Positions 52,690-64,000 of a stretch of 64,000 nt of DNA are shown in pieces; the stretch's first letter is position 1, and each line of letters opens with the position of its first letter. A model generated the notes under the pieces. That model had not been told where the DNA came from, did not search any database, and saw nothing but the letters and a program-made list of their open reading frames with translations. This DNA is from Pegoplata infirma (taxonomy: Eukaryota > Arthropoda > Insecta > Diptera > Anthomyiidae): contig OY992540.1 in assembly GCA_963921195.1 (NCBI GenBank), forward strand, positions 171,771,923 to 171,835,922. The letters run 5' to 3'. The translations under genes were made by a program, and so were the position numbers.

Positions 52690-55600
52690 GTCATCTTTCG
52701 ATTTTCCCAAGCGTCCGGGCAAATTTTTATTGTCCTAGGTCTAAAAATTATGTGGTACAAATTTGAGGTCAATCGGATTAAATTAACCCGTGGCGCCCGG
52801 CGGTCAAATGCGCTCGATGCGCTGAGCTCGAAGATAAAAAAAAATTAAAATCGCTCGATCGGTTTTCGAGATGTCGCCATTTCAAATTTGTAAAAAATGG
52901 CGGTTTTTTCCTACGTTCCACATTGGGAACTTTGTATGGAAAAGGCGCGCATCGACGTTTTTTTGTTATAACTCTTGAACGGATAGGAATTTCACGACAT
53001 TCTTTACCATTATAAATACTGGAGACCTTAAAGAACTCACACATGTGGATTGGACATTTTTCGCATTTGTACCCTACTTGTAAATTTAAGGCAAAGTTGG
53101 TTAATTTTTTCATATAAAAAAATAAAATGGTGGTCAATTATTTAAAACAGTTACGTATTTTAAGTGACAATATAACAGCTTACCATTCAATACAAAGTGT
53201 TTCTTTCATTTTTTGGTAAAGTCTACACCCTACACTAAAATAGCCTGCTTAATTAACTGCTTTCTATCTTTTATCATTTTCGATTTTTGAAACAAAAATA
53301 ATGGGGAAAAATATCAAACAAATATGCAACACACGGCAAATACGCATTATTTGCAATAATTGTTAAGTTATTTGGAAAAAAAATATTGTAAAAACATTAC
53401 TCTATAATCAGTACTTTCAACTTGTCTGTCTGTCTTATTAGGGATATATTTGGATCGGACTCAATCATAACCATACTAAAAACATCTTGCAGGTTGTTTG
53501 TTTTTGAGTTTTCTCTGTTAAAGTTTCTTTTATAGCTTTTAAAATGCCTATGTGATCTTTTCAAAGCCTACTCCGATAATTGCCATGAAAGAAGGCAAAT
53601 ATTTTTTAAATGTTACTTAATTAGTTAAGGGTAATTTTAATACCAACGGGCAATTACAATTCTTGTAAAAATAGTGTCATGAGCTAGAATTGTATGCATA
53701 GTGGGACTCATGGTTAACCAACCATGCTTTTCAACTTATAATTTTTCAGTTCCATGTATGTGTTTTCTAAACTTAACTGAATTATTTTTGTCATTTGCGT
53801 TGATACACAGAAGTATTATAACAACCCGTTTTATAATATCTTCTACTATTCCAGTTATTTTGGCCGTAATTGCGGTCAAGAAAGCCTTTTAGTTACAAGC
53901 ATTATGTGAAACTCCTTTTGCCTTAATAAAGTGAGGTAGGGTATCAAAATCAATAATTATTGGAATCCGCGGTTGTCTGTTAACAATATAGGGCATTTAA
54001 GTAAAATTTTGTAATAAAACGATAAACAGTAAATTTTGTTAAAAAATAATCACTTTAAAAATACTTATTTTTTCGTTAGTAGACCCCACTTTAAACCTCA
54101 TTTCAGGGCGCAGCTGCAACTGGCTGCAAAAGTTTCTACCTCAGGAGTATTAAGTAATACTTCTAGTTTATTGTACAAAAAGAATCGCCATTCCCTTCCG
54201 TTCCCCACAAAAGTTGCAATCCAAAATATAAATAGTTTTTTTTCTAATTTTTCAAAAATTGACACTTTTTGATGGCCTGTATTTCCTACTTAAAAAGAGT
54301 AATATTAAAAACCATAAAATGGGTAACAAAGGTAATAGTTATAGCTACAATCTCCACTTAATTTGAGAAAAATCGCATTATTGGAAGTAGTTTTAAAAAA
54401 TAAAATAAAAAAAGTCTTCAAAAAAAATTTTTTTTTTCAAATTTATGCAAAAAGTCCTTACTTCGACTTTATGTCCTGACTAAACTAAGCGATGGATTTT
54501 CATTCTATGAACTGTTTTCTTTCTCCTAGGGTGTCTACTTAACGAATATGAGCATTCACTGTAAATAACTAAACCTTTGTTTGGCTCTCAAATGCGCGTC
54601 TAGGATCCAATGTGCGTTCAAGAAATTTTTTAAAAAAAAGTCTCAAAATTTCATTCCGCCAACCCTTTTGTAGAGCTTGAGACAATCTTTCATTAAAAAC
54701 TGATTGAGCCAAATCCGATCATTTTACGCCGTGGCGCCCATCGATCAAAGTTTTGGCTTTTTAAAAACTTTTTTTCCAAAAACTCTGAACTTTGATCGAA
54801 CGGTGCCACGGGTTAAAATGATTAGATTTGGCTCCAATTAAGCTTAAATGAAAGATTGCATAAAGCTCTATAAAAGGGTTAAAATAAAGAAATTTTTTGA
54901 GTTTTTAAAAAAAAAAATCTTAACCGTAGGAAAAAACCCCCCATTTTGGAATTTTTTGACAAATTTTAAATGGCGATATCTCGAAAACCGTTCGACCGAT
55001 TTTAAAAATTTTTTGATATTCGTATTCAGCATGCTAAAATTTATAAAAATAATGTACCGCAAGATATTTTTATTTTATTTTTTCATTTTCAAAAATCCAA
55101 AATTTTGGTGGAAATTTTCCAAAAGTCAATAACTTTGATCGAAGACACCACGGGTTAAAATGATCGAATTTGGCTCAAATTAGTTTTAAATGAAAGATTG
55201 TCTCAAGCTCTACCAAAAAGTCGGCGGAATGAAATTTTGAGACTTCTTTTAAAAAATTTCTTGAACGTAGGAAAAAACCGAAATTTTTTGCAAATTTCAA
55301 ATACACAGTAAAAAGTTTTGGGTTAATTTTAATTCCTAGTTGGTGTGTATATATAACAATGCCAAAAATAATTTAATTTATTCCATTAAAAGTTTACTTT
55401 TAAAGAGATAAAAAGAGAGTGAGAGAATGGATTTTGAATTTATTTTTGGGCGTTATAATAAAACCAAAATATGGAAATAATTTTACACCTAAACAGGTGT
55501 TTATTTGAACAAGGCAGGACTTAAATTTCTCCAAAAATAAATAAAACAAATGTAAGGTTATGTTTTTTATTTTTTTGTGTATTGAATTCAAATACAGACC

Positions 55601-56460
55601 AAATACATGAATAAAGTTAACATCGAGAGGACTGTTGATTTGTCACCCAAACTCAGCACAACTCTGCATAAAATAAACTGCTACTGCTTCTATATTAAAA
55701 AATTATTCTTGGGGGTAGGCACCGTCGTTATCTAAAAATTCCATCTCTCTGCCTTCTGCTTCAAAATTCAGCTGGCCTAAAAGTAAAGTTAACCAAAAAT
55801 CAATTAAAATGATTGATAAACGTTTGTAGTCAATACTTACTTGATATTTATATTTCGGTCGGAGTAAAATCTTCACTTTCTGGATCACAAATTTTGATAA
55901 TATAAAGATTTTACTTTTGTGTACATTGCTAACCTCTTTTCTCACTTTCATTGAATGAATAAGCATTTTTTGTTCACTCAATATGACAGCTGTTTTTAAT
56001 TCCTTGTTAAGTGTTTATCTTAAACTTGATGAAATACAATTTTTTGATGACGTTTGACGTTTATTTTTTATAAGTTTTTCAAAAGAGAAATTTAGTTATT
56101 TTTTGGCATCAAAATAAAACTAAAAAAATGACATAAAGATAATCAAATTTTTAATCCCTATGTGCATATAACCCATTTCGGATTTAACTTTGAGTTTAAT
56201 TCCAAAGTAGTTTAAAATGTGCTCCGCTAGGTTTTAAATATAACCCAAAACTTTTTACTGTGTAGCGATATCTCGAAAACTGTTAAACCGATTTTAATTT
56301 GTCGGTGTCGAAAGATATATTTATTTTTTTTTTAATTTTTCAAAAATTCAAAACTTTGACCGCCGGGCGCCACGGGTTAATTTAATCCGATTGACCTCAA
56401 ATTGGTACCACATAAGGTTTAGGCCTAGTAGAATAAAAAAATCCCCGGACTTTGAAAATC
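52690..56460. mobile_element. 3.8-kb nested inverted-repeat composite
   Basis: The left arm (about 52730-52810: GGTCAATCGGATTAAATTAA, CCCGTGGCGCCCGGCGGTCAAA) is mirrored at about 56340-56420 (GACCGCCGGGCGCCACGGGT, TAATCCGATTGACC). Within it, a second pair at about 54640-54840 and 55120-55260 shares AAATCCGATCATTTTA, CGTGGCGCC-like and GAGCTTGAGACAATCTTTCA motifs in opposite orientation. TA MITE 55304-56262 is nested. The motif CGATATCTCGAAAAC recurs. No transposase; superfamily unknown. Confidence 0.55.
55304..56262. mobile_element. 959-bp TA element, CACAGTAAAAAG ends
   Basis: Starts CACAGTAAAAAGTTTTGGGT and ends ACCCAAAACTTTTTACTGTG, with TA duplications at 55302-55303 and 56263-56264. The terminal repeats match over at least 20 bp. 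A 92-codon minus-strand frame (55703-55981) lies inside; it has no recognisable domain and may be chance. It is inserted in CAAATTTCAAATAGCGATATC of the composite. Confidence 0.8.
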
Positions 56461-59131
56461 AGAGATGAAAAACTTTTGCTATACAGAAAAATTCCAGTCT
56501 AATGCAAATGCATGTTTTTTGTCGATAGTCTAATAACGATATCAAAAAGTTTTCTTGAAAAATTTACATTAAAATGGCATCGATTTGCTTTTGCATATTG
56601 TTGTATATTTTGGTGAAAATGCATATTTTTGCATATTTTGGTTTTAAGTGCATATTTTGTGCATATTTCTAACTTTTAATTGCATATTTTTGCATATTTT
56701 AGTATAAATTAGCAAAAACACAAATTGAAATTTATTTTTTCAAAAACTATTTTAAATTATAAAAATTTATTTTGCATAAGAAATTTTTTTTTTCTCTTTT
56801 TAATTTTTTTTTTTTATAGATTGTCTAAATTTCTAAAAAAAATCTTGCTTATATAAAGTTAAAGCCCGGCGTTATTTTTTGCTTTTTAAGAATTTATTTT
56901 AATTTAAGAAGATTTGTATTGTACCCATTTTATTATTTTTGTGCATATTTATAGAGCATATTTTCGATTTTTTAGTGCATAAAAATCTAATCCCTAGTAA
57001 TAAATATGAAATAAAGATGATTTGTTTTGCCATCGGCAAATGGTAAATACTGTTTTTGTTTTCGTTTACAATACATAGTAGATAAATCCTATCGTACTAA
57101 GAGTAGTAATATCAATTTTTTTTTTTATTAAAAATAATAATAAATAATCAAGCTCGAGGTCTTTCTTATGTTTTAAAATCTGTATTAGTAGGGTCATAAC
57201 CTGCGTGTGGGTTCAACGTAAAAAAAATCATCAGCAGGGACAGAATTATGGGAAATAATTAAATAATTAAAAACATTCCGAAACGGTAGTACATTCAATC
57301 CTGGAAATGAAAAAAAAAACTTTGTGAGTATTTTTTGGGAGAATATGCTACAAGAGAGAGTAGAGGTAACATAAGTAGTACTTATTAAGTACTTGTTATG
57401 ATAATTCATAACGAGGGAAACTAAATGTCCTCGAACTAGAAAAAAACTCTTTTTTATTGTTATTTTCAAACTATTTTTAATTATAGCTCAATAATAATAA
57501 ATTTTAAAAGGAATCCTGTGCACATCCCTAATATTTTTCATATAATTTTCAATTTAAATTTATTATTTTTTGTTTTGTATAAAATTGTGATCTCATTTCA
57601 AAAACTTTTCAACAGCCACAACATAACGTCGAATTATTTGCCTGACTTGTGTGCCAAATGACTGATGTAGTTTTATAAAACAAAAAACAAACAAAAAAAA
57701 ATAAATAAGAAAATAATATATTAAGCCGCAATGTATGTAAAACTTTTGTAATTATAACATTGAAAAACTTTAAATTGAAAAACAACCTTTAAAATTATCT
57801 TCATTATAAAATAAAGATAAAAAACTAAATTGAAAATGTTTTATTATTTTTTTTTTTTTAATTATGTTCAAATTTATAATAAATATTTTACACTAGTTTT
57901 AGTTAGGATCATGTACAAACTATGACAAACAATTGTATAAATGGACAAAAGAAAAAAATAATTAATAAAATTTATATATAAAAAAAAAAAGTTAAAAAGA
58001 TGTGGAAAATCCCAATTGTACATATAATATAAAAATTTTAACAAAATTTATAAATTAAATTATTTTTTTTTGTTTAAAATACAAAATTGAAATTAAAAAC
58101 TAAAAAAAACTTTGTAATAAGCTTTTTATTACATTTTTAAAATTAACATTCAAACAAAATATTAAGTAAAAATGATTGAAATGGATTTAAAACAACAGAA
58201 AGTTTATAAAAATAAAATATAAAAGAAGAATTTCATAATTTATGACATTTTTTAGTATGTAAATTGAGGTACATTTATATAGATAAAAAAACTAATGTAA
58301 ATCTATTTAGATAAAATTTTCTGCAACTTTTATAACACATACCTACAGACAAAAAATTACATTCATCCCTTTTGAATAAAATACAGTGCAACAGGAAAAA
58401 AGCTACTAAATAGTTTCAATGCGATATCGGGCAAACAAAATCATCAACATATTTGCAGATATAATTCAATGTTTTTTTTTTTTTGCCCTACTGAATTTGT
58501 TTTTATCCTTTATAGGTCACGTGGCATGGATTGAAATGTCCTATTAAAACCTTGACATAAAACCACGTGGCATTTTCTTCAGGAAATGATGCAACCCCGG
58601 ATACATAACTGGTGACATTGGACGTGTCCTTAGGAACACAATTCGTGCCGGTGACATATCACATTACAGAACTACCTCTGTGACCTATCACAGACATCAC
58701 ACCTTTCTTATTAAAACCATCTGCTTTCAAAAAAAAGACCTAACTAAATTTTGCGACACAACTTCGTTAAAGATAGTTCAAAAATGTTCCCACAATTTAG
58801 TTAAATTTAACTAAAAGATTGAAAATATTCTTAACGGTTGGAAAAAAACTTAAGTTCATGTAATGCTAAATAATCCATAATTTTCCTTAAATGGAATTCC
58901 CTAATACATGGAAAAAATTCTTACCGCAAAAGAAATTTTCCATAAATATATGAAAAAATCTTCAATTTTAAGACATATTCCTTTTCTTTAGTCTTGGGAC
59001 GTACTTTTCTACCAATTAGTTCATCATATTTATTTTCTTAAATTGTTATCCACTATTTTAGTATATTTTTCATAACTTGGGGAAATTTGTTTTTCTCAAA
59101 AAACTTCAAATAGAGATATCTCGAAAACTAA
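56461..59131. other. AT-rich intergenic DNA, no gene seen
   Basis: 56600-56990 is dense with GCATATTTTTGCATATTTTG repeats. 57390-57500 is an inverted copy of the repeat seen at 18890 and 23830. 57500-58480 is very A/T-rich. 58500-58720 is more GC-rich with repeated GTGACAT/TGACCTATCAC and CACGTGGCAT motifs; I find no open frame in it. Confidence 0.4.
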
Positions 59132-59139
59132 GTCACATA

Positions 59140-59761
59140 CAAAGGTTCGAAAGAATTAATTCTTTAATTCAATTTTCTAATTCGAATTAAAAAAATAGAA
59201 TTTGGCATTCCCTAAAATCATTCAACTTTCAAAATCACTGAATTAATTCTTTCAAGAATTCATTCCTTAAGAATGATCATTCTTAAGGAATGAACTATTT
59301 TTTTATCCAAATCAATCTACCACAAATTGAATGGCGAAATTTTCTTATCATTCAATTTTAAACAGTTAAGCGCAACACACATACACACACATTTATGCTT
59401 GTGTGGGAAGCAGCAGACGAGACGTCGACAAAACAACAGCCAATCGTTTACACACGAAGATGCTTAAAATGCACACAAGCAACACATTTTTGAAAATATA
59501 AAGGGATTGAAATAAAAAAATCATCATTCAATTTGTAATAGATTTGAATGATGAACAATTTTGTTCATTCAATTGAATGATTAGCTTGCAAGGAATTAAT
59601 TCTCTTGGGAATTAATTCAATTTGATTTAAGCTTTGAGAATTAAGCCTTTGAATTAATTCGGTTTGAATGCTAGTAAGGAATTATAATTCAAAACTTTTC
59701 AAAACAGAATTGAACTTTTCGGAAATTAATTCTCAATAGAATTAATTCGTTCGAAGCTCTG
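59140..59761. mobile_element. 622-bp hAT-like MITE
   Basis: Starts CAAAGGTTCGAAAGAATTAA and ends TTAATTCGTTCGAAGCTCTG, flanked by perfect 8-bp duplications GTCACATA (59132-59139, 59762-59769). GAATTAATTC palindromes are scattered throughout. The middle (59370-59480) is less AT-rich and may be captured DNA. No transposase. Confidence 0.85.
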
Positions 59762-59769
59762 GTCACATA

Positions 59770-60076
59770 GAGGAATATGGCGGCCATTTTTGGTTCGTTG
59801 AATCTTTCGACAACGCTGGTCCTCTTTATATATGTAGACCCCCATGGGTCTTAACTTTGGATCTAAAAAAGTTGGCATTCCCCAAAAGTTTAAATGCTCA
59901 TATCTCGGTAAATATTGCAAACGCAACAAAAAGTCCGAAATCATTTTTGTAGCTCTTAACACGTAAAACAAGCCCGTCAAATACACAAAAACTCAGAGTA
60001 ATAGTTTTAAAGTTATCGAGTTTTTAAAATTCTCAAGACTCCATTTGGCTTCCAAATTTACGTATCTCAAAAACTA
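59770..60076. other. Intergenic DNA, no gene seen
   Basis: An 86-codon minus frame (59726-59986) overlaps the preceding MITE and has no recognisable domain. The sequence carries ATATCTCGGTAAATA and CGTATCTCAAAAACTA motifs of the kind common in the repeats of this window. Confidence 0.4.
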
Positions 60077-60631
60077 CACAGAAAAAAATATGGAGGAAAC
60101 AAATTTGAGTAATCACTTGTTTAAATTTAAAAACAAAAATTAAGTAATTTTTTAATTGACGCAATTAAAAATTTACTTAAAAATTTTAAAAACAATTTAA
60201 GTAAATAATTTAATAAAAATTTAATATTTTTTTAATTTTTTTAAGCTCTCGTAGTTTTTTGAATTCTCGTTAAATTTATAGTTTTTTGTGTATGTATATG
60301 AAAGTTTGTAATCGTCTTTTTAAAATTTGTCTATGTTTTTGAGACATAAATATGTTTGGTAAAGTTTGAAAAAACAATATATTTTTTTTTTTTTTTTGTA
60401 AAAAAATTTAAAACTTTTTTAAACTTTTAAAAAAATAAATAGATAAATTTTGAGTAAATTTTTAATTGTGTCAATTAAAAATTTACTCAATTTTTTTTTC
60501 AAACATTTAATAAATTTTTATTAAAAATTGACTCAATACTATTAAATCGTTTACTGGTGCAAAATTGAGTATTTTTTTTAACTCAATAGTATTAAAAATT
60601 TACTCAAATATTTTTTTTATTTTTTTCTGTG
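60077..60631 (+). mobile_element. 555-bp TA MITE, copy 1 of a head-to-head pair
   Basis: Starts CACAGAAAAAAATATGGAGG and ends TATTTTTTTCTGTG, with TA duplications at 60075-60076 and 60632-60633. The interior repeats GAGTAAATTTTTAATTG and TCAATTAAAAATTTACTC. It is nearly the inverse of copy 2. Confidence 0.8.
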
Positions 60632-60959
60632 TACGCAAAGTAGAGCAAAACGGACAAAAGTTTTGGATCAAAAACTGCGCCCATTCTAAAGAGACCAAAC
60701 TGGGCGTAGACTCATTAGGTCAGAACACAATCGGGTCTTAACCCAATCGAATCCTCAAATGTGTATGAACTAAATTGAAATAAAATTTTTCCCATTTTTT
60801 AGTCCAAATTGGTATAATATTGAATAATTTTGTTTTTTCCTTATTTTTTAGAAAAATATGAACTTAAAAATAGGAAAACATGGCAATGGAGCTACATCAT
60901 TATCAATTTTTATTAAATTTAGTTAATTTTCCCATTTTTTAGGTATTTTTTTCTGAGTG

Positions 60960-61512
60960 CACAGAAAAAAATAAAAAAAATATTTGAGTAAATTTTTAAT
61001 ACTATTGAGTAAAAAATTACTCAATTTTGCACCAGTAAACGATTTAATAGTATTGAGTAAATTTTTAATAAAAATTTATTAAATATGTGAAAAAAAATTT
61101 TGAGTAAATTTTTAATTGACACAATTAAAAATTTACTCAAAACTTATCTATTAATTTTTTTTAAGTTTAAAAAAGTTTTAAATTTTTTTACAAAAAAAAA
61201 ACAAAAAACGTGTTTTTTCAAACTTTACCAAAACTATTTATGTCTGAAAAACATAGGAAAATTTTATAAAGACGATTACAAACTTTCATATACATACACA
61301 AAAAACTATAAACTAAACGAGAATTCAAAAAACTATGAGAGTTTAGAAAAAATTAAAAAAACTATTAAATTTTTATTAAATTATTTACTTAAATTGTTTT
61401 TAAAATTTTTGAGTAAATTTTTAATTGTGTCAATTAAAAAATTACTCAATTTTTGTTTTTAAATTTAAACAAGTGATTACTCAAATTTGTTTCCTCCATA
61501 TTTTTTTCTGTG
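60960..61512 (-). mobile_element. 553-bp MITE, copy 2, inverted relative to copy 1
   Basis: Starts CACAGAAAAAAATAAAAAAA and ends CCTCCATATTTTTTTCTGTG. It matches copy 1 in complement over its full length with scattered differences. Its flanks (GAGTG ... GGTTG) do not show a TA duplication, so one flank may be rearranged. The 120-codon frame 61100-61462 is Lys/Asn/Leu/Phe repeat translation and not a gene. Confidence 0.75.
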
Positions 61513-62544
61513 GGTTGCACCTTTGTGATTAAATATTTGTAGTAGAGATGGTCACATGAGCAGATTATAGCGTGAGTCACGTGATTCACGCGTGTGAGAG
61601 TGAGTGGAGAAAAAATTGCGTGAGTGAGTGTACGTGAGTAAGATTTTTGCATGCGTGAGTTGATTTTTTTGCGTTAGTTTGCGTGATTTATTTTCTCTTT
61701 GAATTTCCTTTCGTACCAAAAAAATTTTAAAATTTGGCTTAATTTAAGATTTCGTCCCGAAAAAAGCTAAAAAAAATGTAAAATTTTGCTAAACTTTAAA
61801 TTTTGCTGAAAATTTTGAAAGATTTATTAATTTTTTTTGTATAAATAAGAGTTTCTAGCCTTGATGCATCTCTTGTGACATGTCACTGGACTGGTTTTTG
61901 TGCTTGGGACTTAAAAATTTTTCAAAAAATTGTTCGGGACTTATTTTTTAATTTGTCAAACATTTTTATTTTTAAATTTGTCAAAAAAAAAAAATTCCTT
62001 AAAAAAAACCTCAAAAAAAATGTCAAAAATGTGTCCGGGACTTAAATTTTCCAAAACATTTTCGAAACTTAGAAAATTATTTTTTTTTTTCGTAAAATCG
62101 TTTTTTTTTTTATATAAATTGACAAACACTTTTTGTGTCCGGGACTTAAGTTTCAAAAATTTGTACAGAAAATCAATTAATTTCCATTTGTACATCCGGC
62201 TCTTTTCCTTTCCGAGATATGGTGCCTTGAAAATTGGAAGAGTCTTTGAAATAAGACCGAAGTTTTCTGAAATAAATGCCGTTATCTCAAAAAGTATTCA
62301 ACATTTTTTTCTAATTCGGTTTTCAAATAATGGGTTATAAGACCACCATTAAAATGACTTCAAAATGATTTTTTGAACCATTCAACCATAATGTTGAATG
62401 CTATTATGAAGGCGATATCTTCACTTTTTGATATAGGGGTTTTATATCAGAGCATTTTTTTATAAATACGATTTTGCCAATTTTCAGGACCCCATATCTC
62501 GAACACTAAAATTCCCAGAAGCCCCAAAACTTTATCTGATCCAA
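61513..62544. other. Intergenic DNA, no gene seen
   Basis: 61560-61670 is enriched in GTGAGTGAGT/CACGTGATTCACGCG. 61730-62160 repeats GGGACTTAAATTTTCCAAAA-like units. A 136-codon frame (61930-62340) is Lys/Phe/Leu-rich, without a domain, and comes from these repeats. Confidence 0.4.
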
Positions 62545-63210
62545 TTTAACCTCAAGTTGCGAAAACTTTAAATGTCTTTCCTGATTATGTATATTGGGGT
62601 CCTAGTTATAAATAAAAATATTTGCTAGAGTCGTTTTTGAAAAAATCGCTGTCAACGTCAAAAAATTTACATTTTAAGCTAATCTAGAAAACGATGAGAG
62701 ATAGGAAAAAAAAATACTAAAGGCAAAAATTATTCCTCCAGAAAAATGCAATAAAATTGCAAATTTACATTTACAAAATACATTGCAAAAATATTTTTTT
62801 TTTTGCAACAAACCCGATTAAATTTACAAAAAGTAAGTAAATAAAGAAGTATTAATCGCGGTATATAAAATGCGTTATTTTTTTTACAGGAAACGCGAAG
62901 TTTTCAGCTCGAAATTTATAAGTTCATTTTTTGGCAACAGAAACATTGCAATTACATAATGTGAATTTGCAGCATTTTTCCCGAAGAATATTTTTTGGCT
63001 TTAGTAATTTTTTATATCTCTCATCGTTTTCAAAATAAGCTTAAAAAGTCAATGTTTTGACGTTTGACATAGATTTTTCCAAAAAAAAAAAACGGCTTTT
63101 TCCAAGATTTTGATGTATGCCAAAATATTGTAGTGTGGCACCTTAGATTCCTAATCAAGAAAAACATTTACAGTTTTCGCAACTTAAGGTTAAAGTTGGT
63201 TCGGACGAAG
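62545..63210. mobile_element. Foldback-like repeat with long imperfect inverted arms
   Basis: The outer arms AACCTCAAGTTGCGAAAACT (62552) and AGTTTTCGCAACTTAAGGTT (63172) are inverted. Inner arms at about 62630-62760 and 62965-63090 share AAAACGATGAGAGATA / ATCTCTCATCGTTTT, GTCAACGTCAAAA / TTTTGACGTTTGAC and GAAAAATGCA / GCATTTTTC. The 205-bp centre is unique. No ORF. Confidence 0.65.
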
Positions 63211-64000
63211 CGTTTGTGTGTCTTCAAAAAATGTTATTAATATTTTAAGGACTTCTTCTAACAATAAGTCAGTTTTTTCATTTTCCTGGGATATAAAGAC
63301 AATTGTTATTTCATACATATGGTTGTTGAAAACAGCTTAAAATAAGCTTCAGTTTAAATTGGAGGTGCTTCATATATTAACTACATAGAAATACATTACA
63401 GTTTTTTAATCTTCCTCTGGCCATATAGTGCCAGACAATATTGATTTGACAGGCGCTACCATAACAGGGTTTATCATTTCCTTGTTACATTTATTTTTAA
63501 TTGCGAAATGATGACAAAATCCATTAAACGTAAAGTGTAAACAGTTTTTAAGAAAATTTATTATTTATATTTTTAATTTAACAACAATACCTTTTAAAAA
63601 AGAACTTATCAGAAAAAAGTATTCATTATATCAAATATTATTTTTAAGTATTTTTTTTAGTAATCCATATTAACAACAATTCATTGTGGGAAATTGTGTT
63701 TGTCTAAAATTTTCAATGCAAAATAAATAAGTATAGGTAAAGGTATTCACCTAGTGCACTGTGGGCCAGCATTCCTGAATTTTGGCCATAAATAGACCGC
63801 TTAACCTTTATGTAAAAAAAGTATTGCATATGGGTGTTTAATGATCGCTGATTATGATTCTGGAAAAAAATTTCAAAATTCAAAATGGCGGATCCAAATG
63901 CGGACATGATTTTTTAATTCTTTGTTTATTTTGTTTAATATAATCATTATCGATGTATTTGGGGTCGTTAATAACGAATATGAGATCGGACTTTTAAAAT
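63211..64000. other. Intergenic DNA to window end, no gene seen
   Basis: AT-rich. A 64-codon minus frame (63713-63907) has no recognisable domain. No element ends identified. Confidence 0.4.

Noticed and set aside
55703..55981. 92-codon minus frame in the CACAGTAAAAAG element
   Set aside because: Ordinary amino-acid composition but no recognisable domain. The surrounding element has no other coding sequence, so it is too short to call.
58500..58720. Possible exon in a less AT-rich island
   Set aside because: All frames contain stops within a short distance and no splice-bounded open segment matches a known protein.
61100..62340. 120- and 136-codon Lys/Phe/Leu frames
   Set aside because: They arise from AT-rich repeats in the MITE pair and from repeated GGGACTTA units. 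No motifs.

Overview
This window looks like nuclear DNA of a higher fly, probably a calyptrate such as a blow fly or house fly relative; the species is inferred. It is very AT-rich and has a split gene with GT/AG introns. It also carries a Kekkon-family receptor gene, a BEL/Pao retrotransposon, mini-me-like dipteran repeats and dozens of small DNA transposons. I see no rRNA, tRNA, CRISPR array or bacterial operon.

The only host gene I can support is on the + strand. It encodes an LRR-Ig single-pass membrane protein of the Kekkon family, best matched to kek5. A candidate 5' UTR exon part starts at 24652. Coding exon 1 is 25321-26947 and coding exon 2 is 42321-43600. They join in frame to give about 968 residues: signal peptide, LRRs, one Ig domain, a membrane helix, and a long tail with poly-Gln, a Pro-rich motif and a C-terminal TEV PDZ ligand. 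The 15.4-kb intron is packed with transposon remains.

The only intact mobile element is a BEL/Pao retrotransposon at 4141-12508 on the - strand. Its two 284-bp LTRs look identical, it has a 5-bp ATTTC target duplication, and its 1786-residue Gag-Pol is open. A second ORF downstream of Pol encodes a small protein that repeats the three-zinc-knuckle module of the element's own Gag.

The rest is layered transposon debris. Left of the gene lie a nested inverted-repeat element (995-2031), a foldback element with a 9-bp target duplication (2999-3876), a pogo-like element interrupted by another element (14381-15984), and a RNase H-bearing LINE (19146-23705) split by a hAT-like element full of a 35-bp minisatellite. 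The intron holds two head-to-tail Helitron-like elements with a mini-me-like insertion, LINE fragments on both strands, a second hAT-like element, two oppositely oriented copies of a 300-bp MITE with 7-bp target duplications, an AAAG microsatellite and a 259-bp tandem duplication. Right of the gene (44-64 kb) I find only inverted-repeat elements, including a nested 2.7-kb element, a nested 3.8-kb element, a hAT-like MITE and a head-to-head pair of 555-bp MITEs.

Boundaries with target duplications were read by eye and are usually exact. Family names rest on termini and duplication length. No alignment or database search was possible.
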